Assembly (NCBI RefSeq): GCF_036924525.1
Contig: NZ_JAZHRU010000001.1
Coordinates: 1,393,001-1,457,000, forward strand
Reading direction: 5' to 3'
Length of the DNA stretch: 64,000 nt
Source of the DNA: Bradyrhizobium sp. AZCC 1719
GTDB lineage: Bacteria > Pseudomonadota > Alphaproteobacteria > Rhizobiales > Xanthobacteraceae
Below are positions 8,698 to 17,478 of the stretch, in pieces; the stretch's first letter is position 1, and each line of letters begins with the position of its first letter. Both the position numbers and the translations under genes were made by a program. The notes below the pieces were generated by a model. That model did no database searches, was not told the origin of the DNA, and saw nothing but the letters and a program-made list of their open reading frames with translations.

Positions 8698-9632
8698 TTC
8701 TTGCGCGGCTTGGGGTCGGGCTTTCGCAGCGCCGTCTTGACCGGTCCAACGGCGCGCATTTCCGAGCGCAGGCACTCGATGAAATGCTCGATGTGCAGCG
8801 ACAGCGGCGCGCCGCGCTTTACCGCGATGTAGGTGTCGAACCTGGTCGGCTCGACGATCTTCAACAGTTCGATGCCGGGATAACCGCCATGCGCGACGGT
8901 AAACTGGTCGATCACGGCGATGCCGAGGCCGGCCTTGACCAGCGCGCACACCGTGGTGCCGAAGCGGGCGCGGATGGTGATGTCGTAGTCGAGTTTGTTG
9001 CGCGCAAATATCTCCGCCATGATCCGTCCATAGGGATCATTGGGATCGATGCCGATCAGGGGATAGCGGATGATCTCCTTGGCCGAGACCTGCTTGCACC
9101 CGGCAAGCTCATGCCCCGCCGGCACGATGCAAAACAACTCGCCCGAGGCCAACGGCAGGAAGTCGAGGCCGGGATGCTCGAGCCGGTAGCTCATGGCGAC
9201 GCAATCGCCGCGGCCCAGCAGCAGATAGTCGACGGCTTCCTCGATTTTGAGGATGTTGATGTCGATCCGCAGTTCGGGATAACGGCGCCGCACCCGCTCG
9301 ATCGCGCGCGGCACCATCACCTGCGAGATGCTCGGCACCGAGCCGATGCGCAGTTCGGACAGATCGCCGCGTCCGATCTTGGAGATGATCTCGGAGAGAT
9401 CATCCATCTTCTCGTAGACGCCGTTGATCTGCTCAAAGATGTTACGGGCTTCCGCTGTCGGGAAATAGCGCCCGTTCTGGCGCTGGAAGAACCGGACGCC
9501 CAGCGACTTCTCGGTGTATTTCACCAGCCGGCTGATGCCGGGCGCCGATACGTTCAGAAGTCTCGCAGCTCCGCCGATCGTGCCGGTCACCATCACGGCG
9601 CGGATCACCTCGACCTGGCGAAGCGTCATCAT
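8694..9632 (-). CDS. LysR-family transcriptional regulator
   Basis: A 312-residue protein with the winged helix-turn-helix at residues 3-62 (MTLRQVEVIRAVMVTGTIGG..AARLLNVSAPGISRLVKYTEK) and a LysR substrate-binding domain from about 90 to 300. The C-terminus is Lys/Arg/Pro-rich (KPDPKPRKK). It lies 45 bp downstream of pcaG on the same strand and upstream of the shikimate dehydrogenase. By position it is the candidate regulator of the catabolic and transport genes on either side. The subfamily looks like the OccR/NocR type rather than a clear PcaQ, so the effector cannot be named. Confidence 0.88.
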   Translation of the reverse strand: MMTLRQVEVIRAVMVTGTIGGAARLLNVSAPGISRLVKYTEKSLGVRFFQRQNGRYFPTAEARNIFEQINGVYEKMDDLSEIISKIGRGDLSELRIGSVPSISQVMVPRAIERVRRRYPELRIDINILKIEEAVDYLLLGRGDCVAMSYRLEHPGLDFLPLASGELFCIVPAGHELAGCKQVSAKEIIRYPLIGIDPNDPYGRIMAEIFARNKLDYDITIRARFGTTVCALVKAGLGIAVIDQFTVAHGGYPGIELLKIVEPTRFDTYIAVKRGAPLSLHIEHFIECLRSEMRAVGPVKTALRKPDPKPRKK

Positions 9633-9677
9633 GTGCGAAGTCTTGCCTGTCGTGCCGCCCCTGCGATGCAGTCGCGG

Positions 9678-10283
9678 CTACACGTCGAAGAACACCGTCT
9701 CGTTGTCGCCCTGCAGATGGATGTCGAAACGATAGACCGGATTGCCGTTAACCGGCTGGCGCGTCGCGATCAGTGTCGAGCGGCGGTCGGCCGGCACCAG
9801 CGCCAGCACGGGATCGGCGGCGTTGGCGGCTTCGCCGTCGAAATAGATCCGCGAATAGAGATGCAGCAGCATGCCGCGTGCGAACACCGCAAGCACGATA
9901 TGCGGCGCCTGCGGCTTGCCGTCGGGATCGGGCACCACACCCGGCTTGATGGTGTCGAACGCATAGCCGCCTTTGGCATCGGTGCCGATGCGGCCGAACC
10001 CCTTGAACGACGTATTCGGCAGCGCGCGCTTGTCCTGCGGATCGGAGAACCGGCCCTGCGCGTCCGCCTGCCAGATCTCCAGCATGCAATCGACGACCGG
10101 CACGCCGTCGCCGTCGAACACCGTTCCCTCGACGCGAATGCGCTCGCCCGACGTATCCGGCGTGACGAGATTGTTGTTGAACGCGTCGTTCCAGTCGTAT
10201 TTGCCGCCTGGCGTCAGGCCATAGGCGAAATAGGGACCGACGGTTTGCGACGGGGTGACCCCGTCCGGTTTGGTCTGAGGCAC
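9678..10283 (-). CDS. pcaG: Protocatechuate 3,4-dioxygenase alpha subunit
   Basis: A 201-residue intradiol dioxygenase subunit. It begins at a GTG (10281-10283) directly after the pcaH stop, and reads PSQTVGPYFAYGLTPGG, the standard PcaG opening, then GTVFDGDGVPVVDCMLEIWQ and the PHIVLAVFARGMLLHLYSRI core. The alpha chain lacks the iron ligands, which sit on PcaH. Together they cleave protocatechuate to 3-carboxy-cis,cis-muconate. Zero spacing to pcaH indicates translational coupling. Confidence 0.93.
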   Translation of the reverse strand: MPQTKPDGVTPSQTVGPYFAYGLTPGGKYDWNDAFNNNLVTPDTSGERIRVEGTVFDGDGVPVVDCMLEIWQADAQGRFSDPQDKRALPNTSFKGFGRIGTDAKGGYAFDTIKPGVVPDPDGKPQAPHIVLAVFARGMLLHLYSRIYFDGEAANAADPVLALVPADRRSTLIATRQPVNGNPVYRFDIHLQGDNETVFFDV

Positions 10284-10985
10284 TTAACTGTTCTCCATCG
10301 GCGTGGCGTTGCGCCCGCGCAGCACAATGTTGAAGCGGTAGCACAGCGCCCAATCCGGCTTGGTGTTCTCCAGATCGAATGACGAGATCATCCGGTTGCG
10401 CGCCTTCTCGTCGGTGACCGAATTGAAGATCGGATCGAACGGGAATAGCGGATCGCCGGGGAAATACATCTGCGTCACCAGGCGCGAGACGAAGGAGTGG
10501 CCGAACACCGAGAAGTGGATATGGGCCGGCCGCCAGGCGTTGTGGTGATTGCCCCACGGATAGGCGCCGGGCTTGATGGTGACGAAGCGATAGTAGCCTT
10601 GCGCGTCGGATTGCGTGCGGCCGGCGCCGGTGAAATTCGGATCGAGCGGCGCGGGATGCTGGTCGACGACGTGGACATAGCGGCCGCAGGAATTGGCCTG
10701 CCAGAGTTCGACCAGCGTGTTCGGCACACCGCGGCCATCTTCATCGAGCACATGGCCGTGCACGATGATGCGCTCGCCGATCGGCTCGCCCTTGCCGTGA
10801 ACCGTGAGGTCGTGATCGTTCGCGCGCACGGTCTCGTGGCCATAGACCGGCCCGGTCAATTCCGACAGCGTATGGCGCATCGGAATCAGCGGCTTGGAGG
10901 GCGAACGCTTGACCGTGCTCTTGTAGGCGGGAGACAGCCGCGGCGGATGCGCCGCGAGACTTTGCACTGGATAGACCAATGTCAT
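10284..10985 (-). CDS. pcaH: Protocatechuate 3,4-dioxygenase beta subunit (catalytic)
   Basis: A 233-residue protein with a 30-residue N-terminal stretch and then the PcaH core: GPVYGHETVRANDHDLTVHG, LVELWQANSCGRYVH, GYYRFVTIKPGAYPWGNHHN and AHIHFSVFGHSFVSRLVTQM. These contain the Tyr and His residues (Y in GAYPWGNHHN, H in PAHIHFS) that bind the non-haem Fe(III). A strong ribosome-binding site (GGGAGGA, 7 bp before the ATG at 10985) marks it as first gene of the pcaHG unit. It opens the aromatic ring of protocatechuate produced by the dehydratase at 1006-2877. Confidence 0.95.
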   Translation of the reverse strand: MTLVYPVQSLAAHPPRLSPAYKSTVKRSPSKPLIPMRHTLSELTGPVYGHETVRANDHDLTVHGKGEPIGERIIVHGHVLDEDGRGVPNTLVELWQANSCGRYVHVVDQHPAPLDPNFTGAGRTQSDAQGYYRFVTIKPGAYPWGNHHNAWRPAHIHFSVFGHSFVSRLVTQMYFPGDPLFPFDPIFNSVTDEKARNRMISSFDLENTKPDWALCYRFNIVLRGRNATPMENS

Positions 10986-11046
10986 GACGAATTCCTCCCT
11001 CGCATCGCGCCGGCTAGTCTTGCTGCGTCACAACCGCTCTATCCCC

Positions 11047-11143
11047 CCATCCTGAAGAGCCCGCAGAGCGGGCGTCTCGAAGGATGTAGGCTACAGGCGG
11101 GCCTCATGGTTCGAGACGCGCTTCGCGCTCCTCACCATGAGGG
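11047..11143. repeat. REP-like inverted repeat (class B), copy 1
   Basis: CATCCTGAAGAG..CGTCTCGAAGGATG faces CATGGTTCGAGACGCGC..CTCACCATGAGGG. Both halves are themselves palindromic. Related copies are at 28816-28915 and, inverted, at 45852-45957. Confidence 0.8.
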
Positions 11144-11175
11144 TTTGTGACACAGCAAGCCGCGTCGCCGGATCA

Positions 11176-11188
11176 TTATACGACATAA
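11176..11188. promoter_or_regulatory. T-N11-A palindrome upstream of pcaH
   Basis: TTATACGACATAA has 4-base arms (TTAT/ATAA) around ACGAC within an AT-rich patch, 191 bp upstream of the pcaH start and just downstream of the pcaF stop. It fits a LysR-type box loosely. Short arms make this a weak call. Confidence 0.25.
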
Positions 11189-11232
11189 CTAATTTGGAAA
11201 AGGGCGATTTTTCACCCTCCCAAACCGTTGTC

Positions 11233-12441
<1,209 letters not shown>

Positions 12442-12675
12442 AGAATCTCTCCCTGAATGCCGTGCTTTAGGCGTTGACCCAGATTTGATGGCGAGTTTTA
12501 GGAGCGCGCCCGCGGCAGGTCAATTGAGGCATGGCTGCCCCGCGGCGCTTTCGCGGAGGGGCCGTCATGCTTCGGGCGTATAATCAACCGAGCGGCCCAG
12601 GCGTGGAAAACTCTGACAACGCAGGTATGGGAATGGGATCGGGCGGCGAAATTCTGTAGTTTGCCGCCCCTGGAG

Positions 12676-12750
12676 CCTTCCGGCTCCAGCTTCTCATTTG
12701 ACGCGTTTTCTTCACGCGAACCGGTACCCACTTCACTTGAAAACGCTCTG
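12676..12750 (+). repeat. Class H intergenic repeat at the mutS start
   Basis: TTCCGGCTCCAG, then TTGACGCGTTTTCTTCACGC, then GAACCGGTACCCACTTCACT and TGAAAACGCTCTG run up to the mutS ATG. A fuller version of the same sequence is at 24177-24302. This element is recurrent in Rhizobiales intergenic DNA (from general knowledge). It can be read in the mutS frame from a TTG at 12661, but that extension is repeat-encoded. Confidence 0.7.
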
Positions 12751-15486
12751 ATGACGATCCAGCAATCCATCCCCCTGTCCCCGGAGCAAGCACCGGCACC
12801 AGAGGCGCCCGCGCGCGTCACGCCGATGATGGAACAGTACCTTGAGATCAAGGCCGCCCATCCCGGGCTGCTCCTGTTCTACCGGATGGGCGATTTTTAC
12901 GAGCTGTTCTTCGAGGACGCCGAGATCGCCTCGAAGGCGCTCGGCATCGTGCTGACCAAGCGCGGCAAGCATCAGGGGATGGATATCCCGATGTGCGGCG
13001 TGCCGGTGGAACGCTCCGAGGATTATCTGCATCGCCTGATCAACGCCGGACATCGCGTTGCGGTATGCGAGCAGACCGAGAATCCGGCCGCCGCGCGCGC
13101 CCGCGGCAACAAGAGCGTGGTGGCGCGTGGCGTGGTGCGGCTGGTGACGCCGGGCACGCTGACCGAAGACACGCTGCTGGATGCCCGCACCAACAATTAT
13201 CTGCTGGCGATCGCGCGCGCCCGCGCCTCCTCCGGCGGCGACCGCATCGGGCTTGCATGGATCGACATTTCGACCTCCGAATTCATGGTCACGGAATGCT
13301 CGACCGCGGAATTGGCGGCGACGCTGGCGCGGATCAATCCGAATGAAGCGATCGTTACCGATGCGCTCTATGGCGATCCTGATCTGGGCGCGCTGCTGCG
13401 CGAACTGCCCTCCGTTACGCCTTTGACCCGCGACGTCTTCGACGGCGCCACCGCCGAGCGGCGGCTGTGCGACTATTTCGCGGTCGCGACCATGGATGGC
13501 CTTTCCGCGATGTCGCGGCTGGAGGCGACCGCCGCGGCCGCCGCCGTCACCTATATCGACCGCACGCAGGTCGGTAAGCGCCCGCCGCTGTCGCCGCCGT
13601 CACGCGAGGCTGCGGGCACGACGATGGCGATCGATCCCGCCACCCGCGCCAATCTCGAATTGACCCGGACTCTCGCCGGCGAGCGGCGCGGATCGCTGCT
13701 GGATGCGATCGACTGCACCGTGACCGCGGCAGGCTCCCGGCTACTGGCGCAACGGCTCGCCGCGCCGCTCACCGACAGTGCGGCCATCGCGCGGCGGCTG
13801 GATGCGATTGCGGCATTTGTCGCCGACAGCGCTGCACGCGATGACATCAGGACCACGCTGCGCGCCGCACCCGACATGTCGCGCGCATTGGCGCGGCTGT
13901 CGGTCGGTCGCGGTGGCCCGCGCGACCTTGCGGCTTTGCGCGACGGCATTCTCGCGGCGGACCAGGCGTTGGCGCGCCTCGCGCAGCTCGAAGCCGCACC
14001 GGCTGAAATCATCGCCGTGATGGAGGCGCTGCGCCGGCCCTCGCGCGAGCTCGCGCGCGAATTCGAACGCGCCCTCGCCGAGCAACTGCCGCTGATCAAG
14101 CGCGACGGCGGCTTCATTCGCGAAGGTTATGAGCCTGCACTCGACGAGAGCCGGAACCTGCGCGACGCCTCCCGCCTCGTGGTCGCCGCGATGCAGGCGC
14201 GCTACGCCGACGACACCGGCATCAAGGCGCTCAAGATCCGCCACAACAACGTCCTCGGCTATTTCGTCGAGGTCACCGCGCAGCACGGCGACAGACTGAT
14301 GGCGCCGCCGCTGAACGCAACCTTCATCCACCGCCAGACGCTGGCCGGGCAGGTTCGCTTCACCACGGCAGAGCTCGGCGAGATCGAGGCCAAAATCGCC
14401 AACGCCGGCGACCGCGCGCTCAATTTGGAGCTGGAAATCTTCGAGCGGCTCTCTGCGATGGCGCTCGCCGCCAGCGACGGCCTGCGCGCCGCGGCGCATG
14501 CCTTCGCGCTGCTCGATGTCGCGACCGCGCTGGCAAAGCTCGCCGTCGATGACAATTACGTGCGGCCAGAGGTCGACGGTTCGCTCGGTTTCGCTGTCGA
14601 AGGCGGCCGGCATCCGGTGGTCGAACAGGCGCTGAAGCGCGACGGCCAGCCGTTCATCGCGAACGCCTGCGACCTTTCGCCGGGGCCGGGCCAGAAGTCG
14701 GGTCAGATCTGGCTGATCACCGGCCCGAACATGGCGGGTAAGTCGACGTTCCTGCGGCAGAACGCCTTGATCGCGCTGATGGCGCAGATCGGCTCCTACG
14801 TGCCGGCGTCGCGCGCCCGGATCGGCGTCGTCGACCGCCTGTTCTCACGCGTCGGCGCGGCCGACGATCTCGCGCGCGGCCGTTCCACCTTCATGGTCGA
14901 GATGGTCGAGACCGCCGTGATCCTGAATCAGGCCAGCGAGCGCTCGCTGGTCATCCTCGACGAGATCGGCCGCGGCACCGCCACCTTCGACGGCCTCTCT
15001 ATCGCGTGGGCCGCGATCGAGCACCTGCACGAGGCCAATCGCTGCCGCGCGCTGTTCGCCACGCATTATCACGAGCTGACCGCGCTCTCCGCCAAGCTGC
15101 CGCGGATGTTCAACGCCACCGTGCGGGTCAAGGAATGGCAGGGCGATGTCGTATTCCTGCACGAGGTGCTGCCGGGTTCGGCCGATCGGTCCTACGGTAT
15201 CCAGGTCGCCAAGCTCGCGGGCCTGCCACCGGCCGTGATCGCGCGCGCCAAGTCGGTGCTGGCGAAGCTCGAAGCCCAGGACCGCGGCCAGACCGCGCGC
15301 GCACTCGCCGACGATCTGCCGCTGTTCGCCGTCCCCTCCCGCGCCGCCGCCGAGGCCGCGCCGCCGAGCGAGGCGGAGCGACTGATGGAAGCCGTGAAGG
15401 CCTTGCATCCCGATGAGATGTCGCCGCGCGAGGCGCTGGAGGCGCTCTACAAACTGAAGACGCTCGCATCGAAGGCGGACAAATGA
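12751..15486 (+). CDS. mutS: DNA mismatch repair protein MutS
   Basis: From the ATG at 12751 ([20 protein letters not shown]) the product has 911 residues, normal for alphaproteobacterial MutS. The mismatch-recognition motif is [15 protein letters not shown] (Phe-X-Glu, near residue 45). The clamp/lever region follows. The ATPase core has Walker [15 protein letters not shown] near residue 655, Walker [17 protein letters not shown] and the ATHYHEL switch. The C-terminus ends in an [20 protein letters not shown] helix-turn-helix dimerisation segment. It binds mispairs and recruits MutL. A longer frame from TTG 12661 is rejected because it translates a repeat element. The next gene overlaps its stop by 4 bp. 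Confidence 0.97.
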   Translation: MTIQQSIPLSPEQAPAPEAPARVTPMMEQYLEIKAAHPGLLLFYRMGDFYELFFEDAEIASKALGIVLTKRGKHQGMDIPMCGVPVERSEDYLHRLINAGHRVAVCEQTENPAAARARGNKSVVARGVVRLVTPGTLTEDTLLDARTNNYLLAIARARASSGGDRIGLAWIDISTSEFMVTECSTAELAATLARINPNEAIVTDALYGDPDLGALLRELPSVTPLTRDVFDGATAERRLCDYFAVATMDGLSAMSRLEATAAAAAVTYIDRTQVGKRPPLSPPSREAAGTTMAIDPATRANLELTRTLAGERRGSLLDAIDCTVTAAGSRLLAQRLAAPLTDSAAIARRLDAIAAFVADSAARDDIRTTLRAAPDMSRALARLSVGRGGPRDLAALRDGILAADQALARLAQLEAAPAEIIAVMEALRRPSRELAREFERALAEQLPLIKRDGGFIREGYEPALDESRNLRDASRLVVAAMQARYADDTGIKALKIRHNNVLGYFVEVTAQHGDRLMAPPLNATFIHRQTLAGQVRFTTAELGEIEAKIANAGDRALNLELEIFERLSAMALAASDGLRAAAHAFALLDVATALAKLAVDDNYVRPEVDGSLGFAVEGGRHPVVEQALKRDGQPFIANACDLSPGPGQKSGQIWLITGPNMAGKSTFLRQNALIALMAQIGSYVPASRARIGVVDRLFSRVGAADDLARGRSTFMVEMVETAVILNQASERSLVILDEIGRGTATFDGLSIAWAAIEHLHEANRCRALFATHYHELTALSAKLPRMFNATVRVKEWQGDVVFLHEVLPGSADRSYGIQVAKLAGLPPAVIARAKSVLAKLEAQDRGQTARALADDLPLFAVPSRAAAEAAPPSEAERLMEAVKALHPDEMSPREALEALYKLKTLASKADK

Positions 15487-15749
15487 AACAGGTCGCGACG
15501 CTGCTGGTGTGGCTCGCGCTTCTGTTCGGCCTGCCGCAGGCCCTGATCTGCGGCGTAATGATCTTTTCTTCGGGCTGGGCGATACCGCTGGTGCTGATTT
15601 TCCTGCTGTCGCCGTTCGTGCCGCTGATCCTGATGCAGGAAATCCGCCGCTGGCAGAGGTTGCCGCCAGCGGCGACAGCCAGCGCCGCGCTGCTGTCGAT
15701 CGCTGTATCGGGCGGCTTCTATTGGATGCTCTATTATCGGATGCGCTAA
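15483..15749 (+). CDS. Small integral membrane protein, unknown function
   Basis: An 88-residue protein starting at the ATG that overlaps the mutS stop (ATGA). Three hydrophobic segments are visible: about 4-21, 26-51 ([20 protein letters not shown]) and 62-84. A short basic loop (EIRRWQRLP) lies between the second and third. I do not recognise the family. The overlap suggests co-translation with mutS, which need not mean shared function. Confidence 0.6.
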   Translation: MKQVATLLVWLALLFGLPQALICGVMIFSSGWAIPLVLIFLLSPFVPLILMQEIRRWQRLPPAATASAALLSIAVSGGFYWMLYYRMR

Positions 15750-15783
15750 AGATTCCACGCAAAGGCGGAAGCAATGACGGCGA

Positions 15784-16578
15784 TTAGTGCGCAGCCTTCC
15801 GCTTGCTCCACCAGAACAGGCTGAGATTCCACCCCACACACGTCGCCAGCGCCAGGCTCAGCCCGATCGCCGAGCCGAACTGCAGGGCGGCGACATGCAG
15901 CACGGCAATCGCGATGCCGAGCCCCATCAATCCCCAGGCGCTGTTGGCAAGCACGGCCGCCGTCGGCGGACCGCCGATGCGCGGATGCAGGATCAGCATC
16001 ATCGAGGTGAACACGATCGGGAACAGCGCGATGATGCCGCTGATCTTGGGACCGACCCAGCTCGAGGTGGTGACAACGGTCGCCACCAGCGTTGCTACCA
16101 GCGATGCCCGCAGCGGGATGTCGTACCAGCGGCGCCGGATCGGCGGCATTTTGGCGTGGCGGTAGCGGGCGAGCAGCGGCACGCAGATGGCAAACGCAAT
16201 GGCGTTCGCGATCAGGCCGCCGGCGAGCGACCATTGCACCGAGCGGATGATCGCGGCGAGCGCGATCCACACCGCGACCGCCGCAAGGCAACTGAGCGGC
16301 GCGCTGTGGCGCTGCGCCAGCACGACGTAAGTCAGGCCCAGGAATATCGTCGCGGCATTGATCGGCAGGCTCGCCAGCGCGCCTTCGGCGATGAAGGCCG
16401 CGTCATGATCGAGCGCAAGGAATACGTAGGACGGCCCAGCCGAGATCGGCAGCGTCGCGACCAGCGCGCCGATTACGGGGCCTGAGCGTTCGGTGACGAT
16501 GGAAGCCGTCACCACGAAGGCTGCGGTGATGGCCATGCGCAGACCGAGCGTCAGGAGGAAGGCGAGTTCGGGGGACAT
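15784..16578 (-). CDS. Multi-pass membrane protein with two similar halves, unknown function
   Basis: A 264-residue protein with about eight hydrophobic helices. Two segments look like repeats: residues 30-62 (ERSGPVIGALVATLPISAGP) and residues about 172-205 (WVGPKISGIIALFPIVFTSM), each with a G-P-x-I-x-G-x-(I/L)-x-x-x-P core. This suggests a transporter-like duplicated fold. No catalytic motif or named family is recognised. It is convergent with the small gene after mutS and separated from the OsmC-like gene upstream by a large repeat. Confidence 0.75.
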   Translation of the reverse strand: MSPELAFLLTLGLRMAITAAFVVTASIVTERSGPVIGALVATLPISAGPSYVFLALDHDAAFIAEGALASLPINAATIFLGLTYVVLAQRHSAPLSCLAAVAVWIALAAIIRSVQWSLAGGLIANAIAFAICVPLLARYRHAKMPPIRRRWYDIPLRASLVATLVATVVTTSSWVGPKISGIIALFPIVFTSMMLILHPRIGGPPTAAVLANSAWGLMGLGIAIAVLHVAALQFGSAIGLSLALATCVGWNLSLFWWSKRKAAH

Positions 16579-16585
16579 TTACATC

Positions 16586-16752
16586 TCTTACCCTCCCCTG
16601 GAGGGGGAGGGTCGGCTCGCATGAGCGCAGCGAAATGCGAGACGGGGTGGGGTGATCTCTCAACTCGGGCACTGTTGGCTGGGGAGAGACCGTCACCCCA
16701 CCCCGCCGCTCATTTCATGAGCGTCGACCCTCCCCCTCCAGGGGAGGGTGAA
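16586..16752. repeat. Long inverted-repeat intergenic element (class E), copy 2
   Basis: Arms TACCCTCCCCTGGAGGGGGA and CCCTCCCCCTCCAGGGGAGG flank an inner pair GGGGTGGGGTGATCTCTC / GAGAGACCGTCACCCCACCC. The overall layout and the inner G/C tracts match the element at 6310-6455, though the arm tips differ. Confidence 0.8.
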
Positions 16753-16759
16753 CGGCCAA

Positions 16760-17269
16760 TCACACCCGCTTCATCGACACCGAGACCTTCGGGCCGTTCT
16801 TGATGGTCTGATAGACCACGCAATAACGCTCCGTCAGCTTGAGCAGCAGATCAAGCTTGTCCTGCGGGGCGTCGGTAGCGACCTCGAAGCGCAGGCGGAT
16901 CTCCTCGAAGCCGACCGGGGCTTCCTTGTCGACGCCGAGCGTGCCGCGAAAATCGAGATCGCCCTCGGCGATGACGTTGCCGGTCTTCAGGGGAATATCG
17001 GTGGCGGTCGCCACCGACTTCAGCGTCACGCCGGCACAGGCGACCAGTGCTTCGAGCAACATGTCGCCAGAGCACAGCTCAAGCCCGGAGCCGCCGGTGG
17101 CGGGGTGCAGGCCGGCGACCGCCAGCGCGCGGCCGGTCTCGACCTTACAGGCGATGCCTTCATTGTCGATCGAGCCTTTGGCTTTGAGGGTAATGACGGC
17201 GGCGGAAGGGTCAGACTTGTAGCGTTCCTTGAGCGGGGCCTGCATCGCGCGGAGTTCGGCGGCGTCCAT
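16760..17269 (-). CDS. OsmC-family protein
   Basis: A 169-residue protein with the OsmC/Ohr fold signature. The two redox Cys positions are visible: C in LLEALVACAGVTLKSVA and C in LTERYCVVYQTI. The segment ATGGSGLELCSGDMLLEAL precedes the first. OsmC-type enzymes reduce organic hydroperoxides in the cytoplasm; members with this GSGLELCSGD stretch are often annotated only as OsmC-like, so the substrate is open. The ribosome-binding site GAGAGAG precedes the ATG at 17269. It is divergent from glnD with a 209 bp spacer. Confidence 0.8.
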   Translation of the reverse strand: MDAAELRAMQAPLKERYKSDPSAAVITLKAKGSIDNEGIACKVETGRALAVAGLHPATGGSGLELCSGDMLLEALVACAGVTLKSVATATDIPLKTGNVIAEGDLDFRGTLGVDKEAPVGFEEIRLRFEVATDAPQDKLDLLLKLTERYCVVYQTIKNGPKVSVSMKRV

Positions 17270-17478
17270 CTTGCTCTCTCCCGACTGTGTTTGTGTGAGC
17301 CGATATAATCGGCTAGCGACCTGCTGTCATCACGCCCTGCGGCGGCGCGCATGACATTTTGGAAATCCACGCCTTTCCAACGGGTTATGGCTAGCATTCG
17401 CCGAGGCGGCGGCATAGCTTTGCGTTGACCTTACAATCGCCCGTGACAGCCCCTGCGCCGTCCGATATCGGGGAGATC

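Noticed and set aside
12661..12750. 30-residue N-terminal extension of MutS from a TTG
   Set aside because: It translates a recurrent intergenic repeat; the ATG at 12751 matches normal MutS length.
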